The notes below the pieces were generated by a model. That model saw nothing but the letters and a program-made list of their open reading frames with translations, searched no databases and had not been told where the DNA came from. This document shows, in pieces, positions 8,584 to 16,204 of a DNA stretch of 37,252 nt (within the stretch, counting starts at the first letter, position 1; each line of letters starts with the position of its first letter). This DNA is from Pseudomonadota bacterium (GTDB taxonomy: Bacteria > Campylobacterota > Campylobacteria > Campylobacterales > Campylobacteraceae): assembly GCA_002746565.1 (NCBI GenBank), contig PDPI01000011.1, positions 1 to 37,252 on the forward strand, read 5' to 3'. The position numbers and the translations under genes are program-made.

Positions 8584-8614
8584 ATGTAAGATTTTTTATT
8601 TGTAGATTTTTCAT

Positions 8615-8674
8615 AAAAGTCCTTGATTTTATCGAGAAAATCAAGGATAAGTTATAGATTTTACCCTTGATTTA
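8615..8674 (-). promoter_or_regulatory. Putative attenuator upstream of the ABC-F gene
   Basis: On the minus strand three segments are mutually complementary. Segment 1 is AAATCAAGGG (8673-8664), segment 2 is TCCTTGATTTT (8647-8637) and segment 3 is AAAATCAAGGA (8630-8620). Segments 2 and 3 pair over 11 perfect bp with a 6-base loop, and the right arm contains the AAGGA used by the ATG at 8614. Segments 1 and 2 pair over 9 bp plus one G-U and would free that site. Segment 1 overlaps the stop of the MNTLL leader. Simpler alternative: segments 2 and 3 are a weak terminator for the upstream operon, as CTTTT follows. Confidence 0.55.
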
Positions 8675-8689
8675 GAGTAAAGTGTTCAT
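8672..8689 (-). CDS. Putative 5-codon leader peptide MNTLL
   Basis: ATG at 8689, TAA at 8674-8672, reading Met-Asn-Thr-Leu-Leu. It is preceded by a perfect AAAGGA (8701-8696) with a 6-base spacer, as good as any Shine-Dalgarno in the window. It starts 25 bases after the stop of the DUF4149 gene and its stop codon lies inside segment 1 of the attenuator-like structure. Too short for any coding statistic; the support is its placement. Confidence 0.45.
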   Translation of the reverse strand: MNTLL

Positions 8690-8714
8690 ATTTTTTCCTT
8701 TAAATAATCAAAAT

Positions 8715-9191
8715 TTAATGCTTATACAAAACCCAAAATCTTCTAAAAAATAAACCCAGCTGCAACATCATCAAAACTTTCATATCGATCTCACTGCCCT
8801 TGTGCATCTTAACAAATTCTGGGGTTTTTATGAGACTTTCATTGCTTTGTCTTTGTATGTCTAAAATATATGGCGTAAAATAAAAAACAAACAAATACGC
8901 ACAAACACTAACGCCAATTAGCAGTAAAAAAGTCCATAAATCTTTTTTACCAATCTTATACATATAGGCCTCATAAGCCCAAGCAAGGGCTACAAAAATA
9001 AGCAAGATGATATTAAATCTTAAAAAAACTTGTGTCATTAAAATCCCACTTTGAAAATGGCTTAAAACACCCTGCCCTATAAACTTTGCTGGGTAAAAAA
9101 TAACAGATGCTATCAAAGCCCCCGCGGCAAATTCTATACCTATGATTATCCCAATAAACAACAAATAACTAGCACTCAAACTCCTACTCAT
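8715..9191 (-). CDS. DUF4149-type four-helix membrane protein
   Basis: 158 residues with about four transmembrane helices (roughly 8-28, 50-72, 84-104 and 138-154). The layout and conserved polar residues (SASYLLFIGIIIGIEFAAGA at the start, HKGSEIDM before the last helix) fit the DUF4149 group, which is regularly found beside prmC in Campylobacter. No function is established. The ATG at 9191 follows prmC by 9 bases, so it is part of the M48-prmC-DUF4149 operon, and it lies directly upstream of the ABC-F leader. Confidence 0.75.
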   Translation of the reverse strand: MSRSLSASYLLFIGIIIGIEFAAGALIASVIFYPAKFIGQGVLSHFQSGILMTQVFLRFNIILLIFVALAWAYEAYMYKIGKKDLWTFLLLIGVSVCAYLFVFYFTPYILDIQRQSNESLIKTPEFVKMHKGSEIDMKVLMMLQLGLFFRRFWVLYKH

Positions 9192-9200
9192 CTTCTCTCC

Positions 9201-10010
9201 TTAAAATCTTGCTATAAAGCCCCTATCAAGGGAACTTAAATCCTTGTAAAAACTAACTTCTTTCACACCATTTTCAACCAAAATTTTTCCCATCACTTCT
9301 TTTTGGTCATAACCCATTTCACATGCGAGCCTTTTTATGCCTCGCATTTTACTAACACTAACTAACTTTTCTAAAAATTCATGTCCAAACTTACCCCCAA
9401 ACAAAGCTTCGTGGGGCTCTTTTAAAACATGCTCTTCTAGGCTCTCGCCATTTTTTATATAGGGTGGATTTGAAACTAAAATGTCAAACCTACCATCTAT
9501 TCCATCATCATAAGAGCAAAGCTTGAAATTTATATTTTCACTAACACCAAACTTTTTAGCATTTTTATTTGCTAGATGCAAAGCCTTTGGATTTATGTCG
9601 GTTGCAACCACATTCACTCTAGGATTCAAAAGAGCTAACATGATAGATATAATCCCGCTCCCAAAGCCGATTTCTAAAACCTTTGGATTTGGGATATTTT
9701 TTATCTCTTTGCTAACTAGATCAACTAAAATTTCCGTCTCAGGGCGGGGTATCAAAACCCCCTTCTCTATAAAAAAATCCCTACTATAAAATGAAACCTT
9801 GTTTGTTATATATTCTAAAGGCTCATTTTGAGAGCGTCTTTTTACCCATTCTTTAAATCTTTTTGCATTTGGAATCTTTTCTTTTTCATTTATAACAAGC
9901 CAATGCCTAGGCTTATCCAAAAAAGCCGATAACAAGATGCTAGCTTCCTTGGATTTATTTTCCACATTTAAATTTTCCCTTGCAAACCCTAAAGCCTCAC
10001 TAACTATCAC
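9201..10010 (-). CDS. prmC: Peptide chain release factor N5-glutamine methyltransferase PrmC (HemK)
   Basis: PrmC methylates the glutamine of the GGQ motif in release factors RF1 and RF2, using SAM. The 269-residue protein has an N-terminal helical RF-binding region (1-70), the RPETE block at about 89-93, the SAM motif EIGFGSG (113-119) and the catalytic NPPY (181-184), with KEPHEALFGG following as usual for the family. The start overlaps the end of the M48 peptidase gene by 11 bases, indicating coupling. Confidence 0.95.
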   Translation of the reverse strand: MIVSEALGFARENLNVENKSKEASILLSAFLDKPRHWLVINEKEKIPNAKRFKEWVKRRSQNEPLEYITNKVSFYSRDFFIEKGVLIPRPETEILVDLVSKEIKNIPNPKVLEIGFGSGIISIMLALLNPRVNVVATDINPKALHLANKNAKKFGVSENINFKLCSYDDGIDGRFDILVSNPPYIKNGESLEEHVLKEPHEALFGGKFGHEFLEKLVSVSKMRGIKRLACEMGYDQKEVMGKILVENGVKEVSFYKDLSSLDRGFIARF

Positions 10011-11208
10011 TAAAATCTACCCCTAAAGCTTCCAATCTTTGGATTAAAGGAGGATGGGTATGGTAAAAAATCACATTTAAAGGATGTGAGTGGGGATAGC
10101 TTTTATTTTCATCGGCAAGCTTTATGAGTGCGTTTGCTAAATCTTCCTTGCTTTGACACTCACTTCCATATTCATCTGCTGCATATTCATCATGCCTACT
10201 CGCATACCCCATAATAGGCGTTAGGGCAAAAAACAAAACAGGAGATAAAAGCATAAAAATAACTATCGCCCCATAGGCTGATGGTTTTAAACCTAAAGCC
10301 CCATAAACACCCAAAGGTAAATTTCCAAAAACGCCAAACATTAAAAATAACATCAATCCCATGAGAGCTATTTTTTTGATAATATCCTTGTGCTTAAAAT
10401 GACCTAACTCATGCCCTAAAACCGCTAAGAGTTCGTTTTTGCCAACTTTTTGGAGCAAAGTATCATACAAAACAACCCTCTTTGACTTTCCAAGACCGCC
10501 GAAAAAAGCATTTAATCTCTTATCCCTCTTGCTCGCATCTATGCTAAAAACCCCATCGCTATTTAACCCTGCTTTTGCAAGTAAAGAGCCAATGGCTTCT
10601 TTTAAATCCTCATCTTCTAGGGGTTTAAATTTGTTAAAAAGTGGAGCTATAAAAGTTGGGTAGATAAGATTTATAACCACCATCAAAACCATAATCACCC
10701 CAAAACCCCAAATCCACCAAAGGGGAAGATTCAGGACAATCCAGCTTATAAGTCCAACCACAAGTGAGCCAAAAACCAAAAATAAAACTCCACCCTTTAT
10801 CTGATCTAATACATAAGTTTTAACATCTATGGTGCTAAAACCAAATTTTTTATCTTTAATGAAGGTGTTATAAATATCAAAAGGAAGTCCTAAAATATAA
10901 TTTATAGCTATAAAAATCAAAACAAACAAAATACTATCTAAAATCCCACCATCGCTAATCAGTGCATCTTGCAAAGCCCCAAAACCAAACAAAGCCCACA
11001 GCAAAAATAAAATAAAATCATAAAGCCCACTAAAAATTGCAAATTTTTCATTTGCCAACTTATAGTCAGCTGCTTTTTGGTAATTTACCTCACCTAAAAT
11101 TATTGCCTTTTGAACCCTTGTTTTTTTGATATTTTGTATCTCCAAAAGATTTAAAACTATCTTAATAAAAGCGTAAATAAAATATAAACCCATCAATATC
11201 GTAAGCAT
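10000..11208 (-). CDS. M48 (Ste24/HtpX-like) zinc metallopeptidase, integral membrane
   Basis: 402 residues with several transmembrane helices in the N-terminal 180 residues and two more near 285-330. The zinc motif HELGH is at 266-270, followed by FKHKD. The downstream EYAADEYG supplies the third ligand Glu. The length and the long N-terminal membrane part match Ste24/CAAX-type peptidases rather than short HtpX. Such enzymes cleave membrane proteins for quality control. AAGGA precedes the ATG at 11208. First gene of the M48-prmC-DUF4149 run. Confidence 0.92.
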   Translation of the reverse strand: MLTILMGLYFIYAFIKIVLNLLEIQNIKKTRVQKAIILGEVNYQKAADYKLANEKFAIFSGLYDFILFLLWALFGFGALQDALISDGGILDSILFVLIFIAINYILGLPFDIYNTFIKDKKFGFSTIDVKTYVLDQIKGGVLFLVFGSLVVGLISWIVLNLPLWWIWGFGVIMVLMVVINLIYPTFIAPLFNKFKPLEDEDLKEAIGSLLAKAGLNSDGVFSIDASKRDKRLNAFFGGLGKSKRVVLYDTLLQKVGKNELLAVLGHELGHFKHKDIIKKIALMGLMLFLMFGVFGNLPLGVYGALGLKPSAYGAIVIFMLLSPVLFFALTPIMGYASRHDEYAADEYGSECQSKEDLANALIKLADENKSYPHSHPLNVIFYHTHPPLIQRLEALGVDFSDS

Positions 11209-11250
11209 TTTTTTCCTTGTAATTTAATATTTAATTGTATCCAAAAAGAC

Positions 11251-11697
11251 TTAACAACTAGTCCAATCTTCCCACCAAAGCCTGCTATCTAGCCTAGAAA
11301 TAAGCTCAAATATCCTATCGCTACTTATAAGTATGGCATTATGGGCAATGGCAGTAGAGGCGATTAGAATATCCATATCATTTTTCTTCATGGATTTTTT
11401 GTTGATACCTGTGTAATTTTTATAAGCAACTTTAAGCTGGGCGTAAATTTCGGCCTCTTTGAGATCTAAAGGGATGATGGTGAAGTATTTTTTGATGAAA
11501 TTTATGTTGTTTTGAAATCTATTCTCCCTAGCCTCATCATTGGCATTTTCAAGACCATAGGTTTCCTCATATAAGGTTAAAACAGATATACAAACCTCAT
11601 CATACTGGCTTAATTGCCTTAATTTTGAACTAATCAAACCATTTTCTTCTTCTAATATAAGCGTTGAAATCACATTTGTATCAAAAATATATTTCAT
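11251..11697 (-). CDS. PIN-domain ribonuclease toxin (VapC-like)
   Basis: 148 residues. PIN nucleases use a cluster of acidic residues to bind Mg and cut RNA. Here D6 (FDTN), E44 (LYEE), D107/D109 (KNDMDILIASTA) and D127 (SSDR) occupy the expected places, so the active site looks intact. The ATG lies one base after the stop of the small upstream gene, the usual antitoxin-toxin layout. The C-terminus is unusual in its Trp-rich WWEDW end. VapC toxins typically cut tRNA or rRNA; the target here is unknown. Confidence 0.85.
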   Translation of the reverse strand: MKYIFDTNVISTLILEEENGLISSKLRQLSQYDEVCISVLTLYEETYGLENANDEARENRFQNNINFIKKYFTIIPLDLKEAEIYAQLKVAYKNYTGINKKSMKKNDMDILIASTAIAHNAILISSDRIFELISRLDSRLWWEDWTSC

Positions 11698-11698
11698 C

Positions 11699-11929
11699 CT
11701 AGCTTTTTACCTCAAAATTATCCCTAATTTCCCTTGAACATTCTTGCAAATATTCCACATCATCATGATTTAAAACACCTCTCATCTCCTCAGCCATCTT
11801 TGCCCACTTGCTTTTTTGGGCTGTTTGTTCTTGGACGATATTAACTTTTAGATGCAATTTTTCAACCAAAAGATTTTTGGCTTGCTGGATAAGATGTGCA
11901 TCGTTTGTATTCAACTGAAAAGTTGTCAT
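11699..11929 (-). CDS. Probable antitoxin partner of the PIN toxin
   Basis: 76 residues, one base upstream of the PIN gene, with AAAGGA before the ATG. The N-terminal half is a helix-rich segment and the C-terminal half is charged (KSKWAKMAEEMRG, then acidic), as expected of a disordered toxin-binding tail. I do not recognise a standard AbrB, ribbon-helix-helix or Phd domain with confidence. The antitoxin assignment rests on size and position. Confidence 0.72.
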   Translation of the reverse strand: MTTFQLNTNDAHLIQQAKNLLVEKLHLKVNIVQEQTAQKSKWAKMAEEMRGVLNHDDVEYLQECSREIRDNFEVKS

Positions 11930-12041
11930 GTGAAATCCTTTTTAAATATACTCAAACCCTATTCTATCGAAAAAAATTTAATATACAAACTAATACGGAC
12001 AACAGAAAACCGAACACTGATAGCTAGTAGTTTATCTAAAC

Positions 12042-13574
12042 TTAATGCAAAAAGTGTCTTACATTTGTGAAATAAAGGGCTATTTTATGCTCATTGGCTG
12101 CTTTGACTACCTCATCATCTCTTATGCTTCCACCAGGTTCGGCTATGGCTTTTATGCCCTGTGAAGCGGCTAGGTCTATGCTGTCTCTGAAAGGAAAAAA
12201 TGCCTCACTTGCCAAAACGGCTCCTTTTACATCAAATCCCATTTCTTTAGCTTTGCTTAGGGCACATTTGCTCGCATCCACTCGGCTTGTCATTCCCATT
12301 CCTATGGCTACTAAGGCTCCATTTTTTACATAAACCACGCAATTTGATTTGGTTAGGGCTGCAATTTTACAAGCTATTTCTAAATCTTTTATTTCCCTAT
12401 CATTTGCCCTTAAATCACTCTTACATATGGCATTTTTTATCTCATCATCGCCAACTTTATCGCTATTTTGGAAAACAAAACCCCCATGGATGTGTTTAAA
12501 ATCATATTTATCGTCGCTAATTTTTAGAAAATCCCTCTCTTGGGTGAAAATTTTAATGCGTTTTTTGTTTTCAAAAACCTTCAATGCTTCTTGGCTAACA
12601 TTTGCAGCTATTATAACTTCAACAAATATTTCATTGATTTTTATAGCTAATTTTTCGTCAAGTTCTCCATTGATGGCGACCACTCCGCCATAGGCTGAAA
12701 TTGGGTCGCATTTTAATGCTTCCACATAGCTTTCATACAAATTTTCCTTGATGGCAAAACCGCAGGGATTTGCATGTTTTATGATAGCAACGGCTGGGTC
12801 TTTTCCAAAGGAAGCTGCTATCTTCATGGCTCCGTGAATATCGGTTAGGTTATTGAAACTAGCTTCACCTTTTAGGGTTTTGAAATTGTTTGTATAAAAT
12901 TTTTCGAACTCATATAAAGAACCTTTTTGATGGGGATTTTCGCCATATCTTGTATCAAAAACTTTATTTCCAACTATAAACTTTTTATCTCCAAAGCCAC
13001 CCTTAAATCTCTCGTTCATGTAATTTGCTATCATGCTATCATATGCGGCTGTATGCTCATAGGCTTTTATCATCAAATTTCTATTAAATTCCTCATTTTT
13101 TTCGCCAGTTTTTAGATGCTCTAACACTTTTTTGTAATCATCCGAATCAGTAACCACCAAGACATCTTTAAAATTTTTCGCAGCACTTCTTACCATAGCT
13201 GGACCGCCGATGTCGATATTTTCGATAATTTCCCCAAAATCATCGGTTTTCTCTATGGTTTGCTTAAAAGGATACAAATTTACACAAACCAAATCAATCT
13301 GCCCAACACCATGTTCTTTGGCACTTTTTACATGCGAGGGATTATCTCTTATATGCAAAATTCCGCCGTGAATTAATGGGTGCAAAGTCTTAACGCGTCC
13401 ATCAAACATTTCTGGAAATGAAGTTATTTCGCTCACTTCTTTTACCTGCAAGCCATTTTGGGCTAAAAGCTTACAAGTTCCGCCTGTGGAGATTAGATCA
13501 AAACCCAAATCCTGCAAACCTTGGGCAAATTCTACAACACCTTTTTTATCGCTAACACTTATCAATGCTCTCAT
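12042..13574 (-). CDS. purH: Bifunctional AICAR formyltransferase/IMP cyclohydrolase PurH
   Basis: PurH carries out the last two steps of IMP synthesis: formylation of AICAR with 10-formyl-tetrahydrofolate, then ring closure. The N-terminal MGS-like domain starts [16 protein letters not shown] and includes the [14 protein letters not shown] block. The C-terminal transformylase has [10 protein letters not shown] and the catalytic KHANPCG. I chose the ATG at 13574 (510 residues), which has AAGGA upstream and the family N-terminus. The in-frame ORF extends 19 codons upstream but gives atypical residues. Monocistronic, divergent from glmS. Confidence 0.96.
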   Translation of the reverse strand: MRALISVSDKKGVVEFAQGLQDLGFDLISTGGTCKLLAQNGLQVKEVSEITSFPEMFDGRVKTLHPLIHGGILHIRDNPSHVKSAKEHGVGQIDLVCVNLYPFKQTIEKTDDFGEIIENIDIGGPAMVRSAAKNFKDVLVVTDSDDYKKVLEHLKTGEKNEEFNRNLMIKAYEHTAAYDSMIANYMNERFKGGFGDKKFIVGNKVFDTRYGENPHQKGSLYEFEKFYTNNFKTLKGEASFNNLTDIHGAMKIAASFGKDPAVAIIKHANPCGFAIKENLYESYVEALKCDPISAYGGVVAINGELDEKLAIKINEIFVEVIIAANVSQEALKVFENKKRIKIFTQERDFLKISDDKYDFKHIHGGFVFQNSDKVGDDEIKNAICKSDLRANDREIKDLEIACKIAALTKSNCVVYVKNGALVAIGMGMTSRVDASKCALSKAKEMGFDVKGAVLASEAFFPFRDSIDLAASQGIKAIAEPGGSIRDDEVVKAANEHKIALYFTNVRHFLH

Positions 13575-13661
13575 ATTTTTCCTTGGGAATAAATTAGATG
13601 CAAGTATAGCTCGTTTTAAATTTAATACCAATAAAATAAGGAAAATATTATGAGTTTATTG

Positions 13662-13667
13662 TATAAT
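13662..13667 (+). promoter_or_regulatory. Probable -10 (TATAAT) of glmS
   Basis: TATTGTATAAT lies 26 bases before the chosen glmS start, with no clear -35, typical of Campylobacterota sigma-70 promoters. Confidence 0.6.
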
Positions 13668-13693
13668 TATACGAAAAAAGAATGGAGATAAAA

Positions 13694-15508
13694 ATGTGTG
13701 GAATAGTCGGCTACATTGGCAATAAAGAGAAAAAAAAGTTTTTGCTTCAAGGGTTGAAAGAATTAGAATATCGCGGCTATGACTCAGCTGGCATAGCAAC
13801 CTTAAAAAATGGCAAATTAAACCATTTTAAAAGTGTAGGAAAGTTAGAAAACCTAGTACAAAAAACCAAAGATTTCCAAAGTAGTGGTTTTGGGATTAGC
13901 ATGGGGCATACTAGATGGGCAACCCATGGAAAACCAACTGAGGTAAACGCCCATCCCCATGAGGGGGAATTTTCCTTTGTTATTCATAATGGGATTATAG
14001 AAAACTATCAAGAAATAAAACAAGACTTACAAGAAAAAGGGATAAACTTTTTAAGTCAAACAGATACGGAGGTTATCGTTCATTTGTTTGAAGATTATGT
14101 GGATAAAGGATTAGATGCCTTTAGTGCATTTGAGAAGACTATACAAAAACTAAAAGGAGCTTATGCGATCTTACTTATGAGCAAAGCTGATGAAAATAGT
14201 TTATTTTTTGCTAAAAATGCAGTTCCTTTGCTTGTGGGACAAAATGATGAGAATGAAAGTTTTTGTAGCTCTTCAGACACCCCACTTTTTGGCTATGCAA
14301 ATAGGGTAATTTACCTAGAAGATGGAGAATATGGACAAATCACTAAAGATAAAATAACCATAAAAGACAAAAATGCAAAAACAAAAAAACTAGAATTTAA
14401 AGCCCTCAAAGGAGATAAACTCTCATCCCAAAAAGGTGGTTTTAGGTATTTTATGGAAAAAGAAATTTACGAACAAAGTGCAGTTTTGAGCGAAACCATC
14501 ATGGGAAGAGTTAGTGAGGATAAAATAAGCCTTAATGAGCTTGGGGAGGATTTTTTCCATGGCATAAACGCCATAAAAATCTGTGCATGTGGTACAAGTT
14601 ATCATGCAGGGCTTAGTGCTAGTTACCTTTTTGAAAGACTTGCAAAACTCAGATGCGATGTGGAAATTGCCAGTGAATTTAGATATAAAGAACCATTTTT
14701 AAGCGATGATACCCTTTTTGTAGTAATTAGCCAAAGTGGTGAGACTGCAGACACTTTGGAAGCTTTAAAGATCGCCAAACAAAAAGGCTTAAAAACCCTA
14801 GCAATTTGTAATGTGGACAATTCTTCTATCGTAAGGCTTGCGGACACAAGCATACTAACAAGGGCAGGAATAGAAAAAGGCGTGGCAAGCACAAAAGCCT
14901 TTGCCACGCAGGTTGCAACTTTGTGGATGATAGTTTTATATCTTGCAAATTTGAGAAAAACCATCTCAAAAGAAAAATTAAGCCAAGAGATAAAGGCACT
15001 TTTACATGTACCAAAGGTTTTAAACGTTGATAAAGGCTTACATGACAAAATCCACCGCCTCTCCAAACGCTACCTTCACGGACATGGATTTTTCTACATC
15101 GGACGAGATATTTTCTTTCCTTTAGCACTTGAGGGAGCACTAAAACTCAAAGAAATAAGCTATCTCCACGCTGAAGGATACGCATCTGGGGAAATGAAAC
15201 ACGGACCCATAGCCCTAGCAGATAGTGAACTTTTTACCATAGCCTTGATGCCTCAAAACTTACTTTATGATAAGGTTAAAAGCAATGTGGAAGAACTTTC
15301 AGCTAGAGATACGACCATCTTAGCCATTTCTCCAAAGGAATTTGAAATAGCCGATGATTTTATAAAAACTTCAAACCAAAGTCACCAGATGTGCGAATTT
15401 TTTGAAATGATGCTAATAACCCAACTTTTAGCCCTTGAAATATCCATAAGATTAGGAAATGATGTGGACATGCCAAGAAATTTAGCAAAAAGCGTAACAG
15501 TGGAATAA
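13694..15508 (+). CDS. glmS: Glutamine-fructose-6-phosphate aminotransferase GlmS
   Basis: GlmS makes glucosamine-6-phosphate from fructose-6-phosphate and glutamine, the entry step to peptidoglycan and lipopolysaccharide amino sugars. I placed the start at 13694 (604 residues), not at the ATG 12 bases earlier, because Cys2 of MCGIVGYIG must become the N-terminal nucleophile. GGAGA at 13684-13688 is the Shine-Dalgarno for this start. The glutaminase part has GHTRWATHG. The isomerase part has two SIS domains with CACGTSYHAG and ISQSGETADT, and the C-terminus ends NLAKSVTVE as usual. No glmS ribozyme is visible upstream; the 5' leader is very short. Confidence 0.97.
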   Translation: MCGIVGYIGNKEKKKFLLQGLKELEYRGYDSAGIATLKNGKLNHFKSVGKLENLVQKTKDFQSSGFGISMGHTRWATHGKPTEVNAHPHEGEFSFVIHNGIIENYQEIKQDLQEKGINFLSQTDTEVIVHLFEDYVDKGLDAFSAFEKTIQKLKGAYAILLMSKADENSLFFAKNAVPLLVGQNDENESFCSSSDTPLFGYANRVIYLEDGEYGQITKDKITIKDKNAKTKKLEFKALKGDKLSSQKGGFRYFMEKEIYEQSAVLSETIMGRVSEDKISLNELGEDFFHGINAIKICACGTSYHAGLSASYLFERLAKLRCDVEIASEFRYKEPFLSDDTLFVVISQSGETADTLEALKIAKQKGLKTLAICNVDNSSIVRLADTSILTRAGIEKGVASTKAFATQVATLWMIVLYLANLRKTISKEKLSQEIKALLHVPKVLNVDKGLHDKIHRLSKRYLHGHGFFYIGRDIFFPLALEGALKLKEISYLHAEGYASGEMKHGPIALADSELFTIALMPQNLLYDKVKSNVEELSARDTTILAISPKEFEIADDFIKTSNQSHQMCEFFEMMLITQLLALEISIRLGNDVDMPRNLAKSVTVE

Positions 15509-15510
15509 GC

Positions 15511-16071
15511 TCACCTAAGGGGATATTCCATCATATTTGCAATATCCTCCTTTGCCTTTTTACCATAAAACTTTTCTACCACATATAAACCTAGATCTAA
15601 CGACGCACTCACTCCCGTAGCGCTTATAAAATCCCCATCTTCTACCACCCTTTGAGAAACCACTTCTTTGCAGTATGGTCCAAGCAAATCAAGGTTATTT
15701 TTACTTGTAGTAGCCCTTTTATCTTTTATCAATCTGGCTGCACCAAAAAGCAAAGCCCCTGTGCAAACACTAACCTTGCATCTAGCATTCCTAGCCGATT
15801 TTATCCATGAAAGAAAAATATCATCATACTGCAAAGTCCTAGCTCCAATCCCACCTGGAATAAAAACCAAATCATATCCATCCAAACTTTCCCCAACCAC
15901 ATCTGGTAAAATTCTTAAACCCTTATCATCTTTTATTTCGTCTTTTAGGGCACAAGTTTTCCAACGCAAATTCTCATCAATACCCAAGTCCCTAAGCCTA
16001 GTTATCACATCATAAAAACCAAAAAAATTCAAATACGTGAGCCTATCATATAAAACAAATGCTATTTTCAT
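15511..16071 (-). CDS. DJ-1/PfpI superfamily protein (isonitrile hydratase-like)
   Basis: 186 residues with a glutamine-amidotransferase-like Rossmann fold. The nucleophile elbow VCTGA contains the expected Cys, and the FIPGGIGAR motif precedes it. The order of motifs (DRLTYLNFFGFYDVI at the start, ATTSKNNLDLLGPY after the elbow, ISATGVSASLDLGLYVVE) resembles isonitrile hydratase and transcriptional-regulator-type DJ-1 proteins without a DNA-binding domain. The substrate cannot be told from sequence. It converges on glmS with only two bases between stops. Confidence 0.85.
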   Translation of the reverse strand: MKIAFVLYDRLTYLNFFGFYDVITRLRDLGIDENLRWKTCALKDEIKDDKGLRILPDVVGESLDGYDLVFIPGGIGARTLQYDDIFLSWIKSARNARCKVSVCTGALLFGAARLIKDKRATTSKNNLDLLGPYCKEVVSQRVVEDGDFISATGVSASLDLGLYVVEKFYGKKAKEDIANMMEYPLR

Positions 16072-16167
16072 CTTTCATCCTAGTTTGATTTTGTGAAGAT
16101 TTTACCATATTAAGTTTTGCATTGGGCTAAAATAGTCCGTTTCATCTTTAATTAATATCAATTTCGC

Positions 16168-16173
16168 TAGAAT
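16168..16173 (+). promoter_or_regulatory. Probable -10 (TAGAAT) of the dpp operon
   Basis: GCTAGAAT lies 37 bases before the dppA start in the 121-bp gap after the divergent DJ-1 gene. Confidence 0.45.
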
Positions 16174-16204
16174 TTAAGCATCTTACATTATTATGGAGGT
16201 TTAC

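Noticed and set aside
8573..8585. Programmed +1 frameshift in the ABC-F gene
   Set aside because: TTA-TGA is a poor slip site (Leu tRNA would have to re-pair on TAT) and no stimulatory signal is apparent; a one-base insertion is simpler.
12030..12041. GTTTATCTAAAC palindrome after purH as a terminator
   Set aside because: Only a 5-bp stem with a 2-base loop and no T-run.
13632..13693. glmS ribozyme or riboswitch
   Set aside because: The leader between the -10 and the start is about 25 bases, far too short for the ribozyme.
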